A program made the translations under genes and the position numbers. The notes under the pieces are model-generated. The model was not told where the DNA came from. It ran no database searches and was given only the letters and a program-made list of their open reading frames with translations. From positions 1,922,001 to 1,986,000 of the forward strand of contig NZ_CP092497.1 of the NCBI RefSeq assembly GCF_022479115.1: DNA of 64,000 nt, in the 5' to 3' direction. Of the stretch, positions 1-8,854 are shown piece after piece. Every line of letters begins with the position of its first letter. Position 1 is the first letter of the stretch. The stretch is from Amycolatopsis sp. EV170708-02-1 (GTDB taxonomy: Bacteria > Actinomycetota > Actinomycetes > Mycobacteriales > Pseudonocardiaceae).

Positions 1-1
1 G

Positions 2-733
2 GCGGTGTTCACGCGCCGCTCGTGGCGTCATCGCGCACCACTGCTGAACGTCCGGCTCCTGCGCGACCGGACGTTCGGGCGCAACACCGCGATCCTCGTC
101 CTGTACGCCGGGCCGTACTTCGGCTCGATGCTGCTGATGCCCGCCTACATCCAGGTGATCCGCGGCGACTCGGCCCTGATCAGCGCGGCGATGATGGTGC
201 CGGGCACGATCGGGATGGGGATCAGTATCCAGTTCGCCGCCCGCCTCCTGGAGCGCTTCGGCCCGCGGATCGTCGTCGGGACCGGGCTGACCCTCGCGGT
301 CGCGTCGACCGCGTTGACCGTCCTCGTCCTCGCACCGGACACGTCGTACCCGGTGCTGGCGATCTTGGGAGTGCTCCAAGGTGCGGGCACCGGGGCGATC
401 ATGATGCCCACCATCGTCAGCGCGGGCCGTGATCTGCGGGGACCGGATCTCGCGTCCGGTTCCGCGATCCTCCCCCTGGCCAGCACCATCGCGAGCGCGG
501 TCGGCACCGCTGTGGTGAGCGCGGTGTTCACCGGGCTGATCGCGGCCGCCACCGGAGGACAGGGGCTCGCCGCCTTGCGCCTTTCGCCGTCGCTCACCGG
601 GGAGATCGTCGACGCGTATCGTCTGACTCTCGTCGGTGTGCTCGCGGTCATGGTGCTCGCCCTGGTGGTCAGGCTGCGAACCCGGCCCACCATCCCGACA
701 GTGCAACCCACGACGGTACGGAGCGCGGCATGA
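2..733 (+). CDS. MFS drug exporter, DHA2 family (C-terminal part)
   Basis: The reading frame is open from the left edge, so the N-terminal half lies outside the window. The visible part starts in a basic cytoplasmic loop ending in LLNVRLLRDRTF, which in the EmrB/QacA 14-helix family precedes the later transmembrane segments. About six hydrophobic helices follow, then an Arg/Thr-rich cytoplasmic tail. Family knowledge says such proteins export drugs or dyes by proton antiport at the cell membrane; the substrate here cannot be read. The stop overlaps the start of the MerR gene by ATGA, so the two are probably translated together and the regulator may control the exporter. Confidence 0.85.
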   Translation, partial: AVFTRRSWRHRAPLLNVRLLRDRTFGRNTAILVLYAGPYFGSMLLMPAYIQVIRGDSALISAAMMVPGTIGMGISIQFAARLLERFGPRIVVGTGLTLAVASTALTVLVLAPDTSYPVLAILGVLQGAGTGAIMMPTIVSAGRDLRGPDLASGSAILPLASTIASAVGTAVVSAVFTGLIAAATGGQGLAALRLSPSLTGEIVDAYRLTLVGVLAVMVLALVVRLRTRPTIPTVQPTTVRSAA

Positions 734-1104
734 CGACAACGACACGATCCCCGCTCGACGCCCACCTGACCATCAGCGAAGTCGCGAGCAAGGCCGGGGT
801 CTCGGCCAACGCCGTCCGGTACTACGAGCGCTACCGCGTCATCACCGCCGAACGCACCGCGGGCAACGCACGGCGCTTCACGGTCGACGCCATCTGCCGG
901 ATCCGGCTCGCGGTCGCCGCCCAGCGGGTCGGGCTGAGTCTCGCCGAAAGCGCGGAGATCCTGGCCGAGATCCCGCCGATGTCCCCGGATCTCGAGCAGT
1001 GGTCGCGCGCGGGACAGCGGCTCATCGACGCCGGGCAGGCCCGCATCGCCGAACTGGCCTCGGTGGTCGACGAGTACCGGACGCTCGCGTTCCTCAGGAG
1101 CTGA
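730..1104 (+). CDS. MerR-family transcriptional regulator
   Basis: A 124-residue protein with the MerR winged-helix signature in residues 13-80 (TISEVASKAGVSANAVRYYER), then a helical dimerisation stretch. No cysteine cluster for metal or redox sensing is present, and the effector region is short, so the ligand is unknown. MerR proteins bind between widely spaced -35 and -10 elements and twist DNA on activation. The ATGA overlap with the upstream MFS exporter suggests it controls that exporter. Its end overlaps the convergent PPOX gene by 11 bases. Confidence 0.85.
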   Translation: MTTTTRSPLDAHLTISEVASKAGVSANAVRYYERYRVITAERTAGNARRFTVDAICRIRLAVAAQRVGLSLAESAEILAEIPPMSPDLEQWSRAGQRLIDAGQARIAELASVVDEYRTLAFLRS

Positions 1105-1576
1105 ACGGTGCTTCCGCGGGGTTCGACCAGCGGAACACCGGGCGGTTCTCCAGACCGGGGTAGGCCACGGCCATACCCCGGTCCGGGGACATCGACCACA
1201 GCCGCGCGTCCGGCGACGCGGCATGGTTCGCCCAGTCCGGTGACCAGCCGGGGACGTAGCGCTCGTAGATGCGACGGATCCGCGCCAGGTCCTTGGCCTC
1301 CAGCCTCGCCGGGCCGCTCGCACGCACCTGACGGACGTCATCGGGCGGATCGAACGTCGCGACCATGACGGCGACTTCCCGGTTGTCGCGAGCCGCGGCC
1401 AGGAACGGCGACGGCAGGCCGTCCGGCACCGGCGTGTGGAACCAGAACCTGCCCTCCTCGGCGACGAACCACATCGTCGCCAGCGCCGGGTTGCCCCGGC
1501 CGGTGGTGGTGGCGACGCTGGCAGGCAAACGCGGCTCGTCGAGAAGAGCTCGTACCGCGAGAATCGGTCGGTCCAT
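1094..1576 (-). CDS. PPOX-class (pyridoxamine phosphate oxidase fold) oxidoreductase
   Basis: A 160-residue split-barrel protein. The motif PALATMWFVAEEGRFWFHTP and the segment NREVAVMVATFDPP match actinobacterial FMN/F420-binding PPOX-class proteins. These reduce or bind small aromatic or tetrapyrrole substrates with F420H2 or FMN; the substrate is not evident. The ATG giving MDRPILAVRAL is chosen; a TTG fifteen bases upstream would add five residues. It is convergent with and slightly overlaps the MerR gene. Confidence 0.75.
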   Translation of the reverse strand: MDRPILAVRALLDEPRLPASVATTTGRGNPALATMWFVAEEGRFWFHTPVPDGLPSPFLAAARDNREVAVMVATFDPPDDVRQVRASGPARLEAKDLARIRRIYERYVPGWSPDWANHAASPDARLWSMSPDRGMAVAYPGLENRPVFRWSNPAEAPFSS

Positions 1577-1627
1577 GTGGCCAGCCTGCAACTTCGACCG
1601 CGGTCGAGGTCCAGCGCCCGCGGAGCA

Positions 1628-1684
1628 AGTCCGTGAAGGCCTCCTTACCTACCTTGAGGGTAGTGAAGGAGGCCTTCACGGACT
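1628..1684. repeat. Family A intergenic palindrome, copy 1
   Basis: Perfect 19-base arms at 1628-1646 and 1666-1684 with core GTGAAGGCCTCCTT / AAGGAGGCCTTCAC. A second nested stem (CTACC / GGTAG) lies in the loop. It sits between the SPFH gene end and the PPOX gene start. Two related copies occur at 10927 and 11020. It is probably a structured RNA or terminator element; no T tract is present. Confidence 0.85.
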
Positions 1685-1690
1685 CCCGCG

Positions 1691-1732
1691 AGAAAACACA
1701 AAAGAGGGCCGCCCCGGACGGGACGGCCCTCT
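1691..1732 (-). terminator. Rho-independent terminator of the NfeD/SPFH operon
   Basis: On the minus strand, 16 bases after the SPFH stop, arms AGAGGGCCG and CGGCCCTCT (1703-1711 / 1724-1732) form a G/C-rich stem. It is followed by TTTTGTGTTTT. The hairpin plus T tract is the classical intrinsic terminator layout, rare in such G+C-rich DNA. Confidence 0.85.
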
Positions 1733-1747
1733 CTCACTTCAAGCGGC

Positions 1748-3112
1748 TCAGCGCTGCGGCGGCGGACCACCCTGCGGACCACCGAACGGACCCTGCTGCG
1801 GGAACGGGCCACTGCGCGGCCCCTGCGACGGCGGACCCTGGTACGGCCCGCCCTGCGGACCCGTAGGCGGCTGCGGCTGCGGCAGCTGGGAAGGCGGCGG
1901 GACCTGCTGCTGCGGAGGCTCCGGAGCGGCCTCCGGCTCGGGAGCCGGCGTGGCCTTCGGAACCTGACGCGGAGCAGGCGGCTCCTGCCGCGGCGTCGCG
2001 ACACCCAACGCCGGAACTTCCTTACGCGCCACGGCTTCCGCGGCCGCGACGGCCTCGGCGACCTTCGGGTCGCTGGAGGTGTCGAACCAGCCCTGGACCT
2101 CTTCGTCCTCCAGGTCCGGCTTCTCGACGGGGTCTTCCTTCGGCGGCTCGTAGCGGAAGACGCCGTCGTCGCCCGGGGCGCCGAGCGCACGGGCGAAGCC
2201 CTCCAGGGCCTTGCCGTAGTCGCTCGGGATCATCCAGACCTTGTTCGCGTCGCCCTGCGCCATCTGCGGCAGCGTCTGCAGGTACTGGTACGCCAGCACC
2301 TCGGGCGTCGGGCGCCCGGCCTTGATCGCCGCGAAGACCTTCTCGATGGCCTTCGCCTGACCCTGCGCCTGCAGGTACCGGGCGGCACGTTCACCCTGCG
2401 CGCGCAGGATCCGGGACTGCCGCTCGGCCTCCGCGCTCAGGATCGCGGCCTGCTTGGCACCTTCGGCCGCGAGGATCTGGCTCTGCTTCTGACCTTCGGC
2501 GGTCTTGATCGCCGATTCCCGCTGACCTTCGGCGGTCAGGATCATCGCGCGCTTCTCCCGGTCGGCGCGCATCTGCTTCTCCATCGAGTCCTGGATGGAG
2601 GGCGGCGGGTCGATCGCCTTCAGCTCGACACGGGCGACGCGGATGCCCCAGCGGCCAGTGGCCTCGTCGAGCACCCCGCGCAGCTGGCTGTTGATCGAGT
2701 CACGCGAGGTCAGCGTCTGCTCAAGGCTCATGCCACCGACGACGTTACGCAGCGTCGTGGTGGTCAGCTGCTCGACACCGACGATGTAGTTCGAGATCTC
2801 GTAGACCGCGGCACGCGAATCGGTGACCTGGAAGTACACGACCGTGTCGATGGACACGGTCAGGTTGTCCTCGGTGATCACGGGCTGGGGCGGGAACGAG
2901 ACGACCTGCTCTCGGAGGTCGATCCGCGCCCGGACCTTGTCCAGGAAGGGCACCAGAAACGTCAGGCCGGGAGAAGCCACCGTCCGGAACCGGCCCAGCC
3001 GTTCGATCACTGCGGACTGGGCCTGCGGCACCACCATGATCGCCTTGACCACGACGACGACCACGAACAACGCGAGCAGTCCGACGACGATGAACACCAC
3101 TGTCTCTGACAA
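1748..3112 (-). CDS. SPFH/Band 7 (stomatin-like) membrane protein with Pro/Gln-rich tail
   Basis: A 454-residue protein. Residues 5-28 form one N-terminal membrane anchor. An SPFH domain follows to about residue 200 (VERLGRF region, DLREQVVSFPPQPVITEDN). A charged, Ala-rich coiled-coil segment runs to about 280 with repeated AEGQ/AEAER units. The last ~100 residues are a low-complexity Pro/Gln/Gly tail, longer than in QmcA-type relatives. The family scaffolds membrane microdomains. The start is read as TTG after a GGGGAAGG ribosome site. It follows the NfeD gene by 46 bases, the conserved stomatin-NfeD pairing. Confidence 0.9.
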   Translation of the reverse strand: MSETVVFIVVGLLALFVVVVVVKAIMVVPQAQSAVIERLGRFRTVASPGLTFLVPFLDKVRARIDLREQVVSFPPQPVITEDNLTVSIDTVVYFQVTDSRAAVYEISNYIVGVEQLTTTTLRNVVGGMSLEQTLTSRDSINSQLRGVLDEATGRWGIRVARVELKAIDPPPSIQDSMEKQMRADREKRAMILTAEGQRESAIKTAEGQKQSQILAAEGAKQAAILSAEAERQSRILRAQGERAARYLQAQGQAKAIEKVFAAIKAGRPTPEVLAYQYLQTLPQMAQGDANKVWMIPSDYGKALEGFARALGAPGDDGVFRYEPPKEDPVEKPDLEDEEVQGWFDTSSDPKVAEAVAAAEAVARKEVPALGVATPRQEPPAPRQVPKATPAPEPEAAPEPPQQQVPPPSQLPQPQPPTGPQGGPYQGPPSQGPRSGPFPQQGPFGGPQGGPPPQR

Positions 3113-3158
3113 CTACCTTCCCCTTACGTAGAAACCTGCTGCTGTGCGGCCGTCCGGC

Positions 3159-3590
3159 TCACAGCTCGGCCGAGACGACCGCCGTGGCACCCGAGATCTC
3201 GACGACCGTCACCGACGTCCCCGGGGCGATCGGTTCCCCTTCGGTCATGGTCCGTGCCGACCAGACGTCGCCCGCCAGTTTGACCTGGCCCGCATCGCCG
3301 TCCACTGTGGACACTACTACCGCTCGCGCGCCGATGAGCGCGTCGGTGTTGGTCTTGATGTCCGGCCCCGCGAGAAACCGGCGTTTGAGGGTCGGCCGGA
3401 CGAGGACGAGCATCCCGACCGAGGCCACGGCGAACACCGCGACGTCGATGAACGGGTTGCCGGTCAAGGCCGCCGAGCCCGCCCCGAACAGGGCTCCGAC
3501 GCCGACCATGAGCAGGAACAGATCACCCGAGAGCAGCTCGGCGATGATCAAGAGGATGCCGGCGATCAGCCAGATGAGAGCGCCTGTCAT
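3159..3590 (-). CDS. NfeD-like membrane protein, partner of SPFH protein
   Basis: A 143-residue protein with three to four closely packed hydrophobic segments in residues 3-68. A soluble OB-fold-like domain follows (about 80-143: ALIGARAVVVS ... GDVWSART ... GTSVTVVEISGATAVV). This is the short NfeD1b architecture without a ClpP-class protease domain. Family knowledge places it in complexes with the stomatin encoded next. First gene of the two-gene minus-strand operon. Confidence 0.88.
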   Translation of the reverse strand: MTGALIWLIAGILLIIAELLSGDLFLLMVGVGALFGAGSAALTGNPFIDVAVFAVASVGMLVLVRPTLKRRFLAGPDIKTNTDALIGARAVVVSTVDGDAGQVKLAGDVWSARTMTEGEPIAPGTSVTVVEISGATAVVSAEL

Positions 3591-3685
3591 GCGTTCATGC
3601 TCCCAGATCGCGCCGATTCATACCGAAGAAGCGAAACCGACGTGACCGACGCGTGACCTTGAGTGACCTCGCGCAAATCGGTCAT

Positions 3686-4501
3686 TCAGGACTCTTCACC
3701 CGGGTCGGAGACGAAGTCGATGAGCCGTTCCACCGCTCCGATCAGCGGCGTTTCCAGATCCCGGTAGCTGCCGACCGCCGCCAGGACCCGCTGCCAGCCC
3801 TCCCACGGCTCGCCCCAGCCGAGCGCGTCACAGACACCCTCTTTCCACTCCGTGCCGCGCGGGATCTTCGGCCAGGCGCCGATACCGACCACCGAAGGCT
3901 TCACCGCCTCCCAGATGTCGATGTACGGATGCCCGGTGATCAGCACGTTCTCGTCGCGGATCGCGTCGACGATCCGCGACTCCTTGCTCCCCGCGACCAG
4001 ATGATCGACCAGCACACCGAGCCGACGGCCGGGACCGGTGCCGAACTCGTCGATGCGATCGGACAGCACGTCCACACCATCGAGTGGTTCCACCACCACG
4101 CCCTCGACCCGCAGATCGTGCCCCCACACCCGCTCGACCAGTTCGGCGTCGTGCTTGCCCTCCACCCAGATCCGCGAATCACGCGCGACCCGGGCCTTGA
4201 GCCCCTGCACCTGGACCGACCCGGACGCGGAGATCCGGCGGGCCGGGGCCTTCGGGGCCGCCTTCGACGGCACCAGCGTGACCGGCTTTCCTTCGAGCAG
4301 GAAACCCGCCGGGTTCAGCGGGAACACGCGATGCCTGCCGTGGCGGTCTTCGAGGACGACGTTGCCGTACTCGATCTTCACCACGGCACCGCAGTAGCCG
4401 CTGGCCGGGTCTTCGACCACGAGCCCCGGTTCCGCGGGCACCTCAGGGATCTTCCGCTTGCGCGGGCCGGACAACACGTCGTCGTACGAATGGGAGCGCA
4501 C
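3686..4501 (-). CDS. DUF3097 domain protein
   Basis: A 271-residue soluble protein recognised as the actinobacterial DUF3097 family. Hallmark segments are IWVEGKHDAELVERVWG (about 130-146 from the chosen start) and GVLVDHLVAGSKE. The first resembles a Toprim-type acidic motif, so a nucleic-acid role is possible, but the function is unknown. The GTG giving VRSHSYDDVLSGP is preferred: a longer start at 4546 would run through the hairpin that ends the upstream operon. Confidence 0.8.
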   Translation of the reverse strand: MRSHSYDDVLSGPRKRKIPEVPAEPGLVVEDPASGYCGAVVKIEYGNVVLEDRHGRHRVFPLNPAGFLLEGKPVTLVPSKAAPKAPARRISASGSVQVQGLKARVARDSRIWVEGKHDAELVERVWGHDLRVEGVVVEPLDGVDVLSDRIDEFGTGPGRRLGVLVDHLVAGSKESRIVDAIRDENVLITGHPYIDIWEAVKPSVVGIGAWPKIPRGTEWKEGVCDALGWGEPWEGWQRVLAAVGSYRDLETPLIGAVERLIDFVSDPGEES

Positions 4502-4522
4502 GGCGCCCGACGCTAGCGGTGC

Positions 4523-4549
4523 GGCGTGGCGGCGTCTCCCCGCCACGCC
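4523..4549. terminator. Hairpin between APH gene end and DUF3097 start
   Basis: Ten-base perfect arms GGCGTGGCGG / CCGCCACGCC with a 7-base loop, directly after the stop of the minus-strand phosphotransferase gene. Probably a stem-only terminator; no T tract. Confidence 0.6.
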
Positions 4550-4551
4550 GG

Positions 4552-5445
4552 TCAGGCGGCCAGCCGCAGCATCGCTTCGACGAACGGGGTTCGCTCACCC
4601 CGCTCCAGCGGGCGCATCACGAACAGCGGCGCGAGCGCGACGCACCACGCGCGCACCCGTCCGGCGTCGAAACCCGGCAGATACGGCGCGATCGCGTCGA
4701 AACCGTCTTCGAGCGTTCCACCCTCACGCATCGGCAACGTGACCCAGTCGGCCAGATCGAACGACGGATCGCCGACGCTCGGACGCGGGTCGATCGCGAC
4801 CGCTCCCCTGCCCGGCCCGCCATCGAGGACGTTGCCCGGATGCAGGTCGCCGTGCACGATCGCGTTCCCACCCCCGCCGGTCGCGAGTGCGAGCGCCCGC
4901 CGCCTCGCCCGATCGAGGGTTTCCAGCGAAAGCGTGGCCTCGGCCACCGACCCCCGCAGCCCACGCTCGGCGAGGTCGTACATGAAGACGACCCGGTCTT
5001 CCAGCGTCGAGAAATCCGGCGGCGGCGCCACCGCGTGGATCTGGGCCAGCAGGTCGCCGACCTCGGCCCACGGGACATCCGCCCCCGCCTCCAGCAGCTG
5101 CGTGCCAGGGTCGATGCCCTCCAACAGAATCGCCCCGTCGGCAAGGCAGGTGTCCAGCACCTGCACGACCCGGGAACAGCCGTCCCACGCCCGCAGCGCG
5201 GCGGCCTCGGACGCGGCGATCGACCGATCCGGCGTCAGCTTGAGAACCTTCTTGGCTCCGTCGTCCCAGGTACAGATCAGGGTCCGCCCGGTGTTACCCG
5301 GTTTCGCGTCGACGACGGTGAGCCCCCACCGTGCCGCCAGCCGCGCCACGAGAGCGGGCAGCTCGTCGCACCACGCCGCGACCTCTCCACCGAACCGCTT
5401 GACCAGACGCCCCCGCGCCTCGTCGTCGATCAGAACAACGGCCAC
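4552..5445 (-). CDS. Aminoglycoside phosphotransferase family protein (APH(6)/hydroxyurea kinase-like)
   Basis: A 297-residue kinase-fold protein. The catalytic loop IVHGDLHPGNVLDG (about 196-209) and the metal-binding segment AIDPRPSVGDPSFDLADW are intact. The N-lobe has VLKLTP as the likely ATP-lysine strand. The motif pattern fits the streptomycin 6-kinase/hydroxyurea phosphotransferase branch. Whether it confers resistance cannot be told; as the last gene of a housekeeping-looking operon it may have a metabolic substrate. It overlaps the upstream gene by 16 bases. Confidence 0.8.
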   Translation of the reverse strand: MAVVLIDDEARGRLVKRFGGEVAAWCDELPALVARLAARWGLTVVDAKPGNTGRTLICTWDDGAKKVLKLTPDRSIAASEAAALRAWDGCSRVVQVLDTCLADGAILLEGIDPGTQLLEAGADVPWAEVGDLLAQIHAVAPPPDFSTLEDRVVFMYDLAERGLRGSVAEATLSLETLDRARRRALALATGGGGNAIVHGDLHPGNVLDGGPGRGAVAIDPRPSVGDPSFDLADWVTLPMREGGTLEDGFDAIAPYLPGFDAGRVRAWCVALAPLFVMRPLERGERTPFVEAMLRLAA

Positions 5446-6212
5446 GGGATGGCACGCCAGTCGTCGCCGGGCTCCGGGAAGACAGCCTCCGCCAGGAGCA
5501 GATCGGTGCGCTCGGCCAGCGCACGGATCTCGAACCCGGTGAGATGCTCGCCGAGCGCGTCACCGAGTTCACCGTCCAGCTTCTCGCGCAGGCCGCGCAG
5601 CTTGCCGATCTCGTCCTCGGTCAGCCGCTCGCCGATCCAGCCCCAGAGCACCGTCCTCAGCTTCGGGTCGGTGTGCAGGCAGATCCCGTGATCCACGCCG
5701 TAGACGCGACCGTCGGCGCCGGCCAGCACGTGGCCGCCCTTGCGGTCGGTGTTGTTGACCACGATGTCCAGCACGGCCAGTTCCCGCATCCCTTGCCGGT
5801 TCGCGTGTGCGAGCACCGCGGGTTCGCCGTCGCGATCGTGCGCGTGCAGCACGACACGCCAGTCCTCCGGCACGCTTTCCGGCGACCGGACGTCGACCAG
5901 ATCCTCATCCGTGGTCTCGATCCACAGCTGCACCATGCCCGGCCCGAACGGCCCGTCACGCAGCACCGTCGGCGGGATCGCGCCGAGCCCCGAGGCGTCG
6001 GCGATCATGGCCGTCGCGACCTCCCGGCCCGCGAGCGTCCCGTCCGGGAAATCCCACAGCGGCCGCTCACCGGAAACCGGCTTGTACACCACGTTCCCGG
6101 TGACGCCGTCGAGCTCGATCGTGCAGAACAGCGTGACGTTGGAGGCGTCGACGAGCCTGCCTTCGACGTCGATCTTGCCGCGCGTCACCAGCTCCCGCGA
6201 AGTCTCCGCCAC
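5430..6212 (-). CDS. SCO1664-family protein (kinase-like fold)
   Basis: A 260-residue protein of the actinobacterial SCO1664 family, which resembles PI3/4-kinase-type catalytic cores. Visible are NVVYKPVSGERPLWDFP (nucleotide-binding Lys), ELAVLDIVVNNTDRKGGHVL (catalytic-loop-like) and VYGVDHGICLH (metal-Asp-like). The activity is unknown. The GTG five bases after the DUF3090 stop is chosen. It is the middle gene of the DUF3090-SCO1664-APH operon. Confidence 0.82.
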   Translation of the reverse strand: MAETSRELVTRGKIDVEGRLVDASNVTLFCTIELDGVTGNVVYKPVSGERPLWDFPDGTLAGREVATAMIADASGLGAIPPTVLRDGPFGPGMVQLWIETTDEDLVDVRSPESVPEDWRVVLHAHDRDGEPAVLAHANRQGMRELAVLDIVVNNTDRKGGHVLAGADGRVYGVDHGICLHTDPKLRTVLWGWIGERLTEDEIGKLRGLREKLDGELGDALGEHLTGFEIRALAERTDLLLAEAVFPEPGDDWRAIPWPLF

Positions 6213-6216
6213 CGGG

Positions 6217-6792
6217 TCAGTCCTCGAGGACGTCGACGTCGCGCCGGTACCCGTTCTGGCGCGGGCAGATATGGCCCGCCGGGTCGAGCGGCTCCGCGCA
6301 CAGCGGGCACGGCTTGCGGCCGGCGTTGACCACCCTGTCCGCCCGTTCCGCGAAAGCGCGCGCCGCACCGGGAGTCAGGAAGACACGGACCGCGTCCGGC
6401 CCCTCTTCAGTGTCGTCCAGAACGACCGTTTCGTCCACCTCGCCTTCCGTCATCGCGAGCAGTTCGATGACGACAGCACTGCTGTCGGCGTCCCAGCCGA
6501 GCCCCATCGTGCCGACGCGGAACTCCTCCTCGACCGGAACGGTCAGGGGGTCGACGTCGAGAAGCTCGTCGGGCGCGTCGTCCGGAACATCCGCGCCGAA
6601 CCGGCTGGCGACCTCTTCCAGCAGCGAGCTGAGCCTTTCGGCCAAGACCACGACCTGCTGTTTTTCGATCGTCACACTGATCGTGCGGACGTCCTCGGAC
6701 GCCTGGAGGTAGAACGTGCGGTCGCCGGGCTCACCGACGGTTCCTGCGACGAACCGGTCGGGCTGGCGGAAGACGTGGATTACGCGAGACAT
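6217..6792 (-). CDS. DUF3090 family protein
   Basis: A 191-residue acidic protein. The start MSRVIHVFRQPDRFVAGTVG and internal RTFYLQASEDVRT are typical of DUF3090. Near the C-terminus CPLC ... CP looks like a zinc ribbon. The function is unknown. It is the first gene of the operon and its promoter region (6793-6913) is shared with the divergent S9 peptidase. Confidence 0.85.
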   Translation of the reverse strand: MSRVIHVFRQPDRFVAGTVGEPGDRTFYLQASEDVRTISVTIEKQQVVVLAERLSSLLEEVASRFGADVPDDAPDELLDVDPLTVPVEEEFRVGTMGLGWDADSSAVVIELLAMTEGEVDETVVLDDTEEGPDAVRVFLTPGAARAFAERADRVVNAGRKPCPLCAEPLDPAGHICPRQNGYRRDVDVLED

Positions 6793-6913
6793 GGCACCTT
6801 TGACCCTAGGCCACGGCCACTTGATCGGCATCCGCCGCCCCACGGTTCAGCCCAGGGCGAAACCGCCGCGCCCCGAGCCGCCATAGGCAAAGAGCCGAAC
6901 CTAGTCTTCCCCT

Positions 6914-8854
6914 GTGGTTGAGATCGCCCCTTACGGCACCTGGACGTCTCCCCTGTCGGCCGCCGACGTCGCGGCCTCGGGAGTCAGCGCGCAATGGCTC
7001 GGAACGGCGGGAAACGAGGTGTGGTGGGCCGAAGCGAGAACCGGTGAAGGCGGCCGAGTGACCCTCGTACGCTCCCGCTCCGACGGCACGGTCGAGGACG
7101 TCCTTCCCGCTCCTTGGAACGTCCGGAACCGGGTCCACGAGTACGGCGGCCGCCCCTGGCTCGTCCTCGACGACGTCCTGGTCTTCACCCACTGGACGGA
7201 TCAGCGCGTCTACCGCCGCGACCTGACCACCGGCGAGACGACACCACTGACCCCGGAACCGGCCACACGCCACCAGATCCGCTACAGCGACCTCCGGCCC
7301 GGCCGGCCCGGCGAAGTGTGGCTGGTCCGCGAACGCAGCACCGGCCCCCGGCGCGTCGACATCGCCCGCGACCTCATCGCGGTCCCCCTCGACGGCGGCC
7401 CGGAACGCGTTCTGACCGCCAGCCACCACTTCCTCACCGCACCGCAGCTTTCGCCCGGCGGGACACACGCGGCGTGGCTCGGCTGGAACCATCCCGCGAT
7501 GCCTTGGGACGGCACCGAACTGTGCGTCGCCGAACTCCTCGAAGACGGGACCTTCGGGCCGCACCGCGTGCTCGCGGGCGCGGCCGACGTCTCCGTCTGC
7601 CAGGTCGAGTGGGAGTCGGCGGACAGCCTGCTCGCCCTGCTCGACCCGCACGGCTGGTGGAATCTGCACCGCGTCGACCTCGACGGCGGCATCACGAACC
7701 TGGCCCCCGCCGAACAGGAGATCGGCGGTGCGCAGTGGAAACTCGGCGCCCGCTGGTTCACGCCGCTCGGGAACGGCCGGTACGCCGCCATCGCCTCGGG
7801 CGGGCTCGCCGTCCTCGACGAGACGACCCGCGAACTGACCCCGGTGCCCGCCGCCGCCGACCTGACCGCGTGGTCCACCAACGGGTTGGCCGTCCACGAA
7901 GGCTGCGTCGTCGGCGTCGCCGCGGGCCCGACGCGCGAAGCCGCAGTCGTGAAGGTCGACCTCGAAGCCGGAACCGTCACCGAGCTCGCCTCCGCACCCG
8001 AACCACCGTCGCCCGCCTACCTGTCGACGCCCGTGGAGCGGATCTTCAAGACCGACGACGGCGACCGGATCCCGGCCTTCCTCTACCTCCCCGCGAACCC
8101 CGACTTCGCCGCCCCGGACGGCGAACTGCCACCGCTTTTCGTGTACCCGCACGGCGGGCCGACCGGCCGGGACAGCGCGGTGCTCGATCACGAGATCGCG
8201 TACTTCACCAGCCGCGGGATCGCCGTCGTCACGGTGAACTACGGCGGCTCCACCGGCTACGGACGCGCCTACCGCGAACGGCTGCGGGAACAGTGGGGCG
8301 TCGTCGACGTCGCCGACTGCGTCACCGTCGCCGAAGCCCTCGCCGCCGAAGGCACCGTCGACGGCGACAGGCTGGCGATCCGCGGCGGCAGCGCCGGCGG
8401 CTACACCTCCGCCGCGTCGCTGACCACCACGACGACCTATCGCGCGGGCACCGTCATGTACCCGATCCTCGACCTCACCCAGTGGACCGGCGACGGCGGC
8501 GAGACGCACGACTTCGAATCCCGCTACCTCGACGGGTTGATCGGCCCCCTGCCCGGCGCCGAGCAGCGCTACCGGGACCGGTCGCCGATCAACAACGCGG
8601 ACACTCTCGCCGGTCCCCTCCTGTTCCTGCAGGGACTGGAGGACGAGATCTGCCCACCCGAGCAGGCGGACCGGTTCGTCGCCGGACTGGCCGGGCGCGG
8701 CATCGAGCACGCGTACCTGAGGTTCGAGGGCGAACAGCACGGCTTCCGGAAGGCCGAGACGATCGTGGCCGCGCTCGAAGCGGAGTTGTCGTTCTACGGT
8801 CAGGTCTTCGGCTTCGAGACCCCCGGCGTGCCGAAACTCCGGCTGAGCCGGTGA
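6914..8854 (+). CDS. Prolyl oligopeptidase family (S9) serine peptidase
   Basis: A 646-residue cytoplasmic protein with no signal peptide. Residues 1-370 are a beta-propeller that gates access. The alpha/beta-hydrolase domain follows with GGSAGGY (Ser near 493), an Asp in LQGLEDEICPP, and His in GEQHGF. These give the full Ser-Asp-His triad. Such enzymes cut short peptides. The GTG start overlaps nothing upstream. Its end overlaps the S66 peptidase start by GTGA, so two peptide-degrading enzymes are coupled. Confidence 0.93.
   Translation: MVEIAPYGTWTSPLSAADVAASGVSAQWLGTAGNEVWWAEARTGEGGRVTLVRSRSDGTVEDVLPAPWNVRNRVHEYGGRPWLVLDDVLVFTHWTDQRVYRRDLTTGETTPLTPEPATRHQIRYSDLRPGRPGEVWLVRERSTGPRRVDIARDLIAVPLDGGPERVLTASHHFLTAPQLSPGGTHAAWLGWNHPAMPWDGTELCVAELLEDGTFGPHRVLAGAADVSVCQVEWESADSLLALLDPHGWWNLHRVDLDGGITNLAPAEQEIGGAQWKLGARWFTPLGNGRYAAIASGGLAVLDETTRELTPVPAAADLTAWSTNGLAVHEGCVVGVAAGPTREAAVVKVDLEAGTVTELASAPEPPSPAYLSTPVERIFKTDDGDRIPAFLYLPANPDFAAPDGELPPLFVYPHGGPTGRDSAVLDHEIAYFTSRGIAVVTVNYGGSTGYGRAYRERLREQWGVVDVADCVTVAEALAAEGTVDGDRLAIRGGSAGGYTSAASLTTTTTYRAGTVMYPILDLTQWTGDGGETHDFESRYLDGLIGPLPGAEQRYRDRSPINNADTLAGPLLFLQGLEDEICPPEQADRFVAGLAGRGIEHAYLRFEGEQHGFRKAETIVAALEAELSFYGQVFGFETPGVPKLRLSR

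Noticed and set aside
7114..8850. N-terminal part of the 874-codon frame that ends in the S66 peptidase
   Set aside because: Out-of-frame Arg/Pro/His-rich translation of the S9 gene; the true S66 start is the overlapping GTG at 8851.
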